Shown: positions 1 to 5,989 of the stretch, piece by piece
Layout of the letters: every line of letters begins with the position of its first letter
How positions within the stretch are numbered: position 1 is the first letter of the stretch
NCBI GenBank assembly: GCA_019359435.1
Contig: JAHHHI010000071.1
Coordinates: forward strand, 1-64,000
Length of the DNA stretch: 64,000 bases
Reading direction: 5' to 3'
From: Kaiparowitsia implicata GSE-PSE-MK54-09C
Lineage (GTDB): Bacteria > Cyanobacteriota > Cyanobacteriia > Elainellales > Elainellaceae
Notes under the pieces: generated by a model
Database searches by the model: none
What the model saw: only the letters and a program-made list of their open reading frames with translations
What the model was told of the DNA's origin: nothing
Translations under genes and position numbers: made by a program

Positions 1-98
1 CGGTGTCTCAGAAGCTTTGAAGGGAGGAGCGAGGCAATATGTTAGTGGACATCTCGCTGTCGAGCGGTGCAGGGTCGTCTCCTCTCTTTAGTTCCGTC

Positions 99-185
99 TC
101 CCCATAAAGTCGCTGCACCGGAACACTATAAGGTACTGGTTGGGTGGCAAAAGTTATCTACGTCCGGTGAGCTTGGTCGTTATAC
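99..185 (+). other. attC recombination site 1 (degenerate R'' box)
   Basis: The right half is clear. The R' box GTTATAC is at 179-185, preceded by a six-base spacer. The L' arm at 163-172 (TCCGGTGAGC) pairs perfectly with the L'' arm at 112-122 except for one extra G (115), the extrahelical base typical of attC sites. The expected R'' position (99-105) is degenerate. Total length is about 87 bp, like the other three sites. It forms the left boundary of the first cassette. Whatever cassette owned this site lies mostly upstream of the window. Confidence 0.7.
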
Positions 186-288
186 AGCTTGAATTTTGGG
201 TTGTGACGGTAGCTTGAAACAGCTTTGTTGGTGTTCGAGGCTAAGTTATTTCGAGATTGTCGGCAAGGCAAAAACTTCTTTCAATCTC

Positions 289-317
289 TTGACACTCGAA
301 ACGAGTGCATATACACT
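289..317 (+). promoter_or_regulatory. probable marR promoter
   Basis: TTGACA at 289-294 is a consensus -35 element. Seventeen bases later, TACACT at 312-317 can serve as a -10. The -10 lies inside the palindromic operator at 304-317, so a bound repressor would block RNA polymerase. The marR start codon follows at 324, leaving a very short leader. Confidence 0.6.
304..317. promoter_or_regulatory. operator copy 1, near-palindrome upstream of marR
   Basis: AGTGCATATACACT is an imperfect palindrome (AGTG/CACT arms around ATAT). The same 14 bases occur in reverse orientation, with one mismatch, at 804-817 in front of the next gene. The size and symmetry suit a dimeric MarR protein. The inference is autorepression by the adjacent marR product. 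Confidence 0.65.
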
Positions 318-323
318 TAATTC

Positions 324-788
324 ATGGAAAAGCATTCTAACCCAATCAACTCAACTGAATTAGGTCAAGTGGTTTCCTCGTGTGCCTGTTTTAATCTCCG
401 CAAAGCTTCTCGTGTCGTTACGCAACACTTTGATGAAATCCTCAAGCCGAGCGGTTTGCTCATCACTCAATTCACCATCTTGGTGGCGATCGCAAGGGTA
501 AAGTCAGGAACTATCAATGAATTAGCGGAGGTCTTAGTCATGGATCGCACTACCTTAACTCGAAATCTCAAGCCGCTAGAGAGAGAAAAATGGTTAGAAA
601 TTGAGCTTGGTCAAGACAAGCGAACTCGTATTATCAAATTGACCTCTACGGGAGAGATAGCTTTAACAAAAGCGTTCCCCTTGTGGCAACAGGCTCAAAA
701 CGGTGTGGTGGAATTTTTAGGGGAGTCCCGATGGAGTACATTGCTTCTACAATTGGCTGAAGTTACTGAAATACATCATTCACGCTAA
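324..788 (+). CDS. MarR-family transcriptional regulator
   Basis: This is a 154-residue protein of normal MarR length. A winged helix-turn-helix spans about residues 45-110, with the recognition helix near 75-86 (DRTTLTRNLKPLE) and the wing near 98-107 (DKRTRIIKLT). Helices on both sides would form the dimer interface. MarR proteins usually repress themselves and a neighbouring gene, and release DNA when they bind a small ligand or are oxidised. C20 and C22 near the N-terminus could be redox-active, but this is a guess. The ATG at 324 directly follows a promoter/operator. A second operator lies between this gene and the membrane-protein gene 48 bp downstream, so both genes are probably controlled together. 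It is carried on integron cassette A. Confidence 0.92.
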   Translation: MEKHSNPINSTELGQVVSSCACFNLRKASRVVTQHFDEILKPSGLLITQFTILVAIARVKSGTINELAEVLVMDRTTLTRNLKPLEREKWLEIELGQDKRTRIIKLTSTGEIALTKAFPLWQQAQNGVVEFLGESRWSTLLLQLAEVTEIHHSR

Positions 789-794
789 AAATTT

Positions 795-823
795 TTGACT
801 AAACGTGTATATGCACTTATTTG
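795..823 (+). promoter_or_regulatory. promoter and operator copy 2 for the membrane-protein gene
   Basis: TTGACT at 795-800 resembles a -35 element. A weak -10 (TATTTG) lies 17 bp further on. CGTGTATATGCACT at 804-817 is the reverse complement of operator copy 1 with one mismatch, and it sits between the two promoter elements. A possible TTG start at 795 would lie inside this promoter, so I placed the gene start downstream. Confidence 0.55.
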
Positions 824-826
824 GAT

Positions 827-831
827 GGAGG
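827..831 (+). promoter_or_regulatory. ribosome binding site GGAGG for the gene at 837
   Basis: GGAGG ends five bases before ATG 837. It decides the start against the in-frame TTG at 795 and the ATG at 825, both of which precede or overlap it. Confidence 0.7.
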
Positions 832-836
832 TTTTT

Positions 837-1481
837 ATGCTTTCTCAGTCCACTGAAGATCGCACAACCCCAAGGGTTGTTGCAATAAGCTTGTTGCTGT
901 GGTTTTTAGGTGTTGCTGCTGCTGGTCACGCAGGTGTGTTAATTGGCTCTCCGGCTCCTCTCGTTGGCGGATATGTAGTGGGTACAACACTACTGCTCTG
1001 TGCTCTTGGGTTAACCATACCTCCGCTACGAGTGTGGCTGCTTAGTTTGGAACTGCGGTTCCTTGTGCTTTTACACTTCGTACGATTTATTGGCATTGCC
1101 TTCTTAGTGTCCAGCGCTACGGAAGGTGGTTTGCCAGCGATATTTGCTGAACGAGCTGGGTATGGTGATATTTTTGCCGCCATTACTGCACTCGCGTTGG
1201 CTGTTGGATTCCTGCCTGCGACCAGTCAGTTCCGCCGTGGCTTATTGCTGTCTTGGAATGTTGTGGGAGTTGTGGATTTACTTCAGGCTGTCGGTACTGG
1301 AGTTGCGATCCAGTTATCTGGCAGTTCAGCAATGGCTTCAATTGTTACTGCTCCACTGATGTACATTCCGTTTTATTTCGTGCCACTATTAATGTTCATT
1401 CATCTAGTCATCTTTTACCGATTAGCTATCAATGCACTTGAGCCCGAAGGAGCGCAGTTGAACCTAAGTGACAAAGTATGA
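837..1481 (+). CDS. uncharacterised polytopic membrane protein in cassette A
   Basis: This is a 214-residue hydrophobic protein with about six predicted membrane segments (roughly residues 13-34, 43-62, 66-88, 107-126, 132-152 and 176-203). Short charged loops separate them, and the C-terminus is soluble (ALEPEGAQLNLSDKV). I recognise no catalytic motif and no named family. It sits 48 bp after marR and is preceded by its own copy of the operator. It is therefore the likely regulated target of that repressor, perhaps a small-molecule efflux or stress membrane protein. That function is inferred from context only. The start follows the GGAGG at 827-831. Confidence 0.75.
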   Translation: MLSQSTEDRTTPRVVAISLLLWFLGVAAAGHAGVLIGSPAPLVGGYVVGTTLLLCALGLTIPPLRVWLLSLELRFLVLLHFVRFIGIAFLVSSATEGGLPAIFAERAGYGDIFAAITALALAVGFLPATSQFRRGLLLSWNVVGVVDLLQAVGTGVAIQLSGSSAMASIVTAPLMYIPFYFVPLLMFIHLVIFYRLAINALEPEGAQLNLSDKV

Positions 1482-1538
1482 CATCCTAGTTCAGTGGGCT
1501 AGAAACATTCATAGTGTTTGAATCACGTAGCTGACGCA

Positions 1539-1625
1539 GTATAACAATTCGCTTGGAGCGGACTGCCGAAGGATTTTGGTATTAAGTTCAAGGTCACTTA
1601 CAGCCGCTCAACCGGAACGTTGGGC
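1539..1625 (+). other. attC recombination site 2
   Basis: Order of elements: R'' GTATAAC (1539-1545), spacer AATTCG, L'' TTGGAGCGG (1553-1561), a loop of about 42 bases, L' CCGCTCAA (1604-1611), spacer, R' GTTGGGC (1619-1625). The L arms pair perfectly once one G of L'' is left unpaired, which is the extrahelical base of attC sites. R' fits GTTRRRY exactly. R'' is the reverse complement of the R' box at 179, which starts the same cassette. Confidence 0.85.
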
Positions 1626-2239
1626 TGCTTACGTTTTAGGTCATAGCAGAGGGGTGTCTAATGTGCAAATAAACAATACGAAGGAAAGTGACCTAGCTTA
1701 CGTTTTAGAAGCTGAAGGCAATGAAGAGAATTGCAAATACATAATTCCTTGGTCAGTTGAAAGACACCTCCAAGCGTTGAGCGACCATGACACTGCCCAC
1801 CTGATTTTGCAAGACGAAGTAAATGTTGGCTATGTAATTCTCGCTGGGCTTCTTGACCCTAATCAAAGCATTGAGTTTCGTCGGATCGTCATTACAGAGA
1901 AAGGGAAAGGCTACGGAAAAGAAGCAGTTGAGATTATCAAGAAGTTAGCCTTTGAGACTTACCATGCTCACCGATTGTGGTTAGATGTGAAGGCTCAAAA
2001 TTATCGGGCACAATCACTTTATAGTAGAGCAGGCTTTATCGTTGAGGGAACCCTACGCGAATGTCTAAAATCAGGAGATGAATATGAATCTCTGATTATC
2101 ATGTCAATACTGCTGCAAGAATATAAGAAAGACAAATTTGGTTAATTTCAACCGCAGCCCAACAATCCCGTTGCACACCGAACATATGAAGTTGGCTGGC
2201 TGAGTCCAAGAGGTTGTTAGCGACGGGTGAACGGGGTCG
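1620..2239 (+). mobile_element. integron gene cassette B (GNAT acetyltransferase)
   Basis: This is a 620-bp cassette from inside R' GTTGGGC (1619-1625) to inside R' GTTCTGC (2239-2245). Its trailing R'' box (2157-2163, GCCCAAC) is the exact reverse complement of its leading box. It holds one gene in the normal cassette orientation, starting 38 bp after the leading box. Confidence 0.87.
1663..2145 (+). CDS. GNAT-family N-acetyltransferase (cassette-borne)
   Basis: This is a protein of about 160 residues with the GNAT fold. The acetyl-CoA loop is at GKGYGKEA in the middle of the protein, after the strand RRIVI. The later motif NYRAQSLYSRAGF, followed by EGTLRE, is typical of RimJ/RimL- and SpeG-like members. 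The substrate could be an antibiotic, a polyamine or a protein N-terminus and cannot be read from the sequence. I chose GTG 1663 because GAGGGG (1649-1654) lies eight bases upstream; GTG 1654 is an alternative. Any start before 1626 would lie inside the attC site. Single-gene cassettes often carry GNAT enzymes. Confidence 0.85.
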   Translation: MQINNTKESDLAYVLEAEGNEENCKYIIPWSVERHLQALSDHDTAHLILQDEVNVGYVILAGLLDPNQSIEFRRIVITEKGKGYGKEAVEIIKKLAFETYHAHRLWLDVKAQNYRAQSLYSRAGFIVEGTLRECLKSGDEYESLIIMSILLQEYKKDKFG

Positions 2240-2245
2240 TTCTGC
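2157..2245 (+). other. attC recombination site 3
   Basis: R'' GCCCAAC (2157-2163), spacer AATCCC, L'' GTTGCAC (2170-2176), long loop, L' GTGAAC (2227-2232), spacer GGGGTC, R' GTTCTGC (2239-2245). L'' and L' pair perfectly with one extrahelical G at 2173. The site starts 11 bp after the GNAT stop codon. R' deviates from GTTRRRY at two positions, but its complement recurs as the R'' box at 3001. Confidence 0.83.
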
Positions 2246-3080
2246 CGCTTCAGTTAATGGTTATGACAGCGGTTCAAGATTGTCTGTTGGTGTCAGGTGT
2301 TGTGGCAGAATCAAACTATTCAGCGAAGAAAACTAAAATGGAGCGATTTAATTTGCTCCTTACAGCGTGACTGCTCTTTATGGCTATGCTCGAATATACT
2401 TCTCCCCCCATCTGGCTAAATGCTCACGTTCAAGACTCACGCATCACTGTTGGGGAGTACACCTACTTTGATCAGCGCATCAGCTTGGCAATATTTACAC
2501 CTGATGATCGGATTGAGATTGGAAAGTTCTGTTCCTTAGCGAAGAATGCTGTTATTTTTGCTGGAGGAAATCACATCATGACCCGAACAACAACGTTTCC
2601 TTTCAAGTGGTTATCCGCAACATCGGAGCCAGAAGAACGCTACACCGATGCTGCAAATAAGGGTGCAACAGTAATCGGTCATGATGTTTGGGTAGGGTAT
2701 GGGGCTACGATTATGTCGGGAGTCAAAATTGGTAATGGTGCAGTTGTCGGGGCACAATCAGTGGTGGCTAAAGATGTTCCTGCCTATTCGGTGGTGGTAG
2801 GTAATCCAGCCCAGATCATTCGTTATCGGTTTAAACCTGAAACAATAGAGCGGTTACTGGATCTATGTTGGTGGGATTGGGAAGAATCTAAAATTGCAGC
2901 TAATCTAGACTTGTTGTACACCAACCCAGATCAATGGTTAAACGATCTTCAGCTAAAAGAGCCGCAAGGAAATAGGTTAAACCTGGTGGGGATGCCAGCG
3001 GCAGAACACGACGATGGAGCGGACGGTTGAGAAAACTCGTTGGAGATGCGAAAGTTTTTTGCCGCCGCTCATCTTTGCCG
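2240..3080 (+). mobile_element. integron gene cassette C (CatB-like acetyltransferase)
   Basis: This is an 841-bp cassette from R' GTTCTGC (2239-2245) to R' GTTAGCT (3080-3086). Its trailing R'' box GCAGAAC (3001-3007) is the exact reverse complement of its leading box. This is the third consecutive cassette with matched ends. The leader before the gene is unusually long (about 135 bp). It contains the hairpin GGAGC-N10-GCTCC at about 2340-2359. Confidence 0.85.
2380..3030 (+). CDS. CatB/Vat-type xenobiotic O-acetyltransferase
   Basis: This is a 216-residue left-handed beta-helix acetyltransferase. Hexapeptide-repeat segments run from about residue 45 to 145 (IEIGKFCSLAKNAVIF, then VIGHDVWVGYGATIMSGVKI). 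His65 in the loop FAGGNHIMTRTTTFPF matches the catalytic histidine of the CatB family. The motif VVGNPAQIIRYRF closes the helix, as in CatB and Vat. Family members acetylate chloramphenicol or streptogramins using acetyl-CoA, and catB genes are classic integron cargo. Whether this one confers resistance cannot be told from sequence. An in-frame TGA at 2368 makes ATG 2380 the first start. The last 10 codons run into attC site 4, so the C-terminal tail is encoded by the recombination site. Confidence 0.88.
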   Translation: MAMLEYTSPPIWLNAHVQDSRITVGEYTYFDQRISLAIFTPDDRIEIGKFCSLAKNAVIFAGGNHIMTRTTTFPFKWLSATSEPEERYTDAANKGATVIGHDVWVGYGATIMSGVKIGNGAVVGAQSVVAKDVPAYSVVVGNPAQIIRYRFKPETIERLLDLCWWDWEESKIAANLDLLYTNPDQWLNDLQLKEPQGNRLNLVGMPAAEHDDGADG

Positions 3081-3086
3081 TTAGCT
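3001..3086 (+). other. attC recombination site 4
   Basis: R'' GCAGAAC (3001-3007), spacer ACGACG, L'' ATGGAGC extended by GGACGG (3014-3026), loop, L' CCGCCGCTCAT (3062-3072), spacer CTTTGCC, R' GTTAGCT (3080-3086). The arms pair with one extrahelical G and one bulged A. It overlaps the 3' end of the CatB-like gene. Sequence beyond it is a transposase remnant, so the array ends or is interrupted here. Confidence 0.82.
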
Positions 3087-3199
3087 CTCAGCGCTTTGGT
3101 GCTGTCAGTTGGTCGGTGGGTAGGCGATTCGCCCCCAATTGCAACATTTTGGTTCTTCGAGGTTTCGGTCATTGCAACAAGCCCCAAAAGCTTTTGGGT

Positions 3200-3502
3200 C
3201 AGCCGCCCACGTTGAGTCGCGATAGGCTTGGGTCGGCAGTTTGAGGTTCTGAGAGGTGTCGGGGGGCGACGTGCACCAATGTTTTCAGTCCGCTCTGACG
3301 ATATCGGCTCAACCACCGAGACACCGTTGTGCGATGATAACCGCTGATCTCCAGCTAACTGCTCAACACTCGTTGCTTGCCCCGTCTTTAGCCACCACAA
3401 CACCTGCACCTGACTGCGCTGCGAGGCCCGGTGCTATTGGTTCAGCGCTGCTTTTAACTCCTCAGCCGATTCGGTGATATCAATTTTGAGAATGCCAGAC
3501 AT
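3200..3502 (-). pseudogene. IS630-type transposase N-terminal remnant
   Basis: Read on the minus strand from ATG 3502, the protein begins MSGILKIDITESAEELKAAL. It then meets an in-frame TAG at 3434-3436 and continues as QVQVLWWLKTGQATSVEQL. After a +1 frameshift near 3350 it continues as EISGYHRTTVSRWLSRYR. That last part is the helix-turn-helix of cyanobacterial IS630-family transposases. The catalytic DDE part is missing, so the gene is dead. It decays out of recognition toward attC site 4. I saw no terminal inverted repeats. Confidence 0.7.
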
Positions 3503-3737
3503 AGCGCAGACAGGCCATAACGACTACCTCTATCTTTAGCTGATCTTTGGCGAATTTATATAACCTCCCAAGCCGTGCATCCACACGATTGTGACTTGTG
3601 ACGGGTTAATCAAACCACGGCAGAGGAGCACTATGCTTCACACAATGCCCCTTTGTCTATTATTTCCTTTATCAAGCGTGAGTTACTGCAACACGTGCAG
3701 TCTGACTACTAACCCATATATTCTCGTGGCGATCGCT

Positions 3738-4307
3738 CTACCGCACGTCGTTTATGTCCCACAGTTTGTTGGGGGGCACTGGCGGGGTGCTGTCATAGCT
3801 ATCAAAATCTATCAGTGGCTGATCTAAGGCAATCATTAGCCCTTCGCTGGGTGCTTCTGCAAACTCGCCCATGGGCATCCGCGCCTCTGGTGCCATCACC
3901 GTGGAGATAACGCCGATAAATGTTGCGGCGATCGCCATCCCCCCCCACTTGGCCCAGCGACGGGGACGACGCTCTAATTGATCAAACACGCCACTCACCA
4001 CTTGCTCGGCATCCACCGCAGTAGCGGGCTCTGGCTGCGCCACAGCATAGGAGCTAATGCGATGGCGGAGCGACATCAGCCGCGTATGTAACTTCTGTGC
4101 TGTGGTATCAGATTCTAGCCATGCTTCCACTTGGCGACGCTCGCAGGCCGTCACCTCGCCATCCATGTAGGCGCTGAGCAGCTCGAAGCGATCGCGCTGT
4201 GAGCCTGCTAGGACTGGATTCAGCTTGCTCGATTCCAAACGCTCGGTGTCAGACAGTGCGGAGGTATTCACGTCATTCATCGCCGTATCACTATTAAAAT
4301 TCTTCAT
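3738..4307 (-). CDS. anti-sigma factor, partner of SigG
   Basis: This is a protein of about 189 residues. Its N-terminal anti-sigma segment (FELLSAYMDGEVTACERRQVEAWL) is the helical hairpin that grips region 2/4 of ECF sigma factors. One membrane segment follows in the last third (GGMAIAATFIGVISTVMA), then a short Pro-rich outer tail. The HxxxCxxC zinc motif of ZAS-type anti-sigmas is absent (a single Cys). It lies 400 bp downstream of the sigG-like gene on the same strand, matching the sigG/sapG pairing I recall from Synechocystis. The start at 4307 replaces an unlikely TTG at 4328; ATG 4283 is another option. Confidence 0.82.
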   Translation of the reverse strand: MKNFNSDTAMNDVNTSALSDTERLESSKLNPVLAGSQRDRFELLSAYMDGEVTACERRQVEAWLESDTTAQKLHTRLMSLRHRISSYAVAQPEPATAVDAEQVVSGVFDQLERRPRRWAKWGGMAIAATFIGVISTVMAPEARMPMGEFAEAPSEGLMIALDQPLIDFDSYDSTPPVPPNKLWDINDVR

Positions 4308-4707
4308 GAGAACCAGGATTGAACTCAAACGAAGGACATTAGACTAAACCAAGCGCCTAGGCGTGTCCATACAAACTACGTTGATTCTACCCTCAGCATC
4401 GGGTCAACCCACAGTACCCACAGGAAAAACCGAGAATCCTCTGAATTTCTGCATGTGAACTGTGGTAAAACGCTCCTTTGCCTCGAGTATGCTCGTCACG
4501 CGAATCGCCCATCACGGCTGAAGCATTTTTGCGGTGTCGAGGTGATGCCACACATCCCGTTGACGCTGCTGTCAAATAACATCTGCTTAAATAACACATG
4601 TTAAACAGAGCTGACGGAAAGTGCGATCGCCCCTAAGAGAGACTCTGGAACAAGAAGACAATGGCCCGCCTTACGACAGTCCATACGGCAGTCCATACGA
4701 CAGTCCG
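4308..4707. other. gap between sigG and its anti-sigma gene, with a 12-bp tandem repeat
   Basis: No credible gene lies here. Right after the sigG stop codon there are three tandem 12-base units at 4672-4683, 4684-4695 and 4696-4707 (TACGACAGTCCA, TACGGCAGTCCA, TACGACAGTCCG). A GCGATCGC lies at 4623-4630. The 400-bp spacing suggests the anti-sigma gene may have its own promoter. I found no clear terminator. Confidence 0.5.
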
Positions 4708-5409
4708 CTAATCTTCCAAATAGGGTTGCAGTTGAGACTGTAGCCGCTGCCGAGCGCGGGCAATACGCGACTTGACGGTGCCCAGCGAGACTCCGGTGAG
4801 TTCAGCAATTTCTTCGTACGCCATTCCCTCAATCTCCCGCAGCACAATCGTAGTGCGGAAGGCCTCAGGCAAATCGGCGATCGCCTGCTTCAGCTCATCG
4901 TAGAACTCTCGCGTGGTCAGTGCGTCGGCAGGGCCAGGACAATCTGCTGCGATTTCCCAATCCATTTCGCCATCTTCCATGCTACGCGGTGCATCTAACG
5001 AAAGGGGTGGATCGACCCGCTTCCGCTTCCGCAGCTCGTCATAGAACAGATTGGTGGCAATGCGGCTGAGCCAACCCCTAAATTTCCCGGCCTCTTGCAG
5101 CCGCTTCACGTTGCGATAGACCCGAATCCACACTTCCTGAGCCAGATCGGCGCGGTCAGTCCAGTCGGGTGCTAGGTGATACAGCACTCGATCCACATGC
5201 GACTGATAGCGTCGGATCAATTCAGAAAATGCAAGTTTTTCGGGACGTAGCCCCTCTTGGCAGCGCAGAATCAAATCGTAATTTGACAGGCGATCTGCCG
5301 ACAACTGCGCCTGTGACGCCTCTGCCTGTGCCGCAGCCCAAGAAGCAGGAATGGAATTGCTCATTGACAACGCTTGTCTCTCAGTTGATACCTTCCTAGA
5401 CGCGTCCAT
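4708..5409 (-). CDS. sigG: ECF-type RNA polymerase sigma factor, SigG-like
   Basis: This 233-residue group 4 sigma factor has region 2 at about residues 60-130 (AFSELIRRYQSHVDRVLYHL, then DLAQEVWIRVYRNVKRL). Region 4 is at about 170-228 (LPEAFRTTIVLREIEGMAYE, then GVSLGTVKSRIARARQRL). It would direct RNA polymerase to a stress regulon and be held inactive by the membrane-anchored anti-sigma factor encoded just downstream. The name rests on resemblance to cyanobacterial SigG and the anti-sigma neighbour. The start is uncertain: ATG 5409 gives the full length, while ATG 5364 would remove 15 poorly conserved residues. Confidence 0.85.
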   Translation of the reverse strand: MDASRKVSTERQALSMSNSIPASWAAAQAEASQAQLSADRLSNYDLILRCQEGLRPEKLAFSELIRRYQSHVDRVLYHLAPDWTDRADLAQEVWIRVYRNVKRLQEAGKFRGWLSRIATNLFYDELRKRKRVDPPLSLDAPRSMEDGEMDWEIAADCPGPADALTTREFYDELKQAIADLPEAFRTTIVLREIEGMAYEEIAELTGVSLGTVKSRIARARQRLQSQLQPYLED

Positions 5410-5989
5410 AGTCAGCTTGTTCCTAGAGTGATTGAGAGGATTCGATAAATGCAGGGATGAGCAGTGCGTGAAGCAGAATAAATAGATGGAGACGGTAGTG
5501 GAAAGACCGTCCTTTCTGTATCTGCTTAATTACGAGCCATTCGCAGCTAATCAGCAAAAATCGTAAGAAGAGGTTGAAATCTTATTGCAGGCGTTGGGCT
5601 GAGAGCAGAGGTGAATCAGGAAGAATTCATCACAATATTGATGGCAACACCGCAATGCCATTGCGCTACTGGGCAGCGCAATGGCATTTAACCTTACGCC
5701 AGCACTACAGCCAACCTGAGGGGATCAAGTTTGGACTCCCTGCTACTGTATCGTCGAGCACTGCGGTCTACTCTCTCCCTTTGGGACGGTTTTCTATCTG
5801 CACATGGTCACGATCATCCTATAGGTGGATTGCAAACCAGCCAGACGCGTCCGTGCATTTACCGACTAGGGCAGTCGCAGCTTGAGTGGAGTAGAGTGCC
5901 TTGCGGAATATTCTGCGGAATATATGGAGCGTACGAAGCATCGGACTCTACCCTCACCCTAGCGCTTAGGCTATATCTCGATAGTGGAT
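5410..5989. other. 580-bp gap with a 13-bp perfect inverted repeat
   Basis: No convincing gene; plus-strand open frames here lack family features and a good ribosome site. AATGCCATTGCGC at 5654-5666 is repeated inverted at 5676-5688 with a 9-base loop. It lies about 300 bp beyond the asnB stop and has no T-run, so it is a hairpin of unknown role. The sigG promoter should lie near 5420-5560, but I could not define it. Confidence 0.5.

Larger units (their letters stand above)
180..1619 (+). mobile_element. integron gene cassette A (marR + membrane protein)
   Basis: The cassette runs from the T of its leading R' box (GTTATAC, 179-185) to the G of the next R' box at 1619. Its own trailing R'' box at 1539-1545 is GTATAAC, the exact reverse complement of its leading box. 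That is what a circularised cassette should give. It carries two genes plus a promoter, whereas most cassettes carry one promoterless gene. It holds one GCGATCGC (486-493); I found none in cassettes B and C. Confidence 0.85.

Noticed and set aside
3353-3359. AGCTAAC, the exact complement of the R' box GTTAGCT at 3080, as a possible fifth attC site
   Set aside because: It lies inside the coding remnant of the IS630-type transposase. No paired L arms or fitting R' box follow at the expected distance, so a chance 7-base match is more likely.
2900-3409. 169-codon minus-strand open frame overlapping the CatB-like gene
   Set aside because: It crosses an attC site and part of a gene on the other strand. 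Only a short inner part resembles a transposase, and that part is frameshifted.
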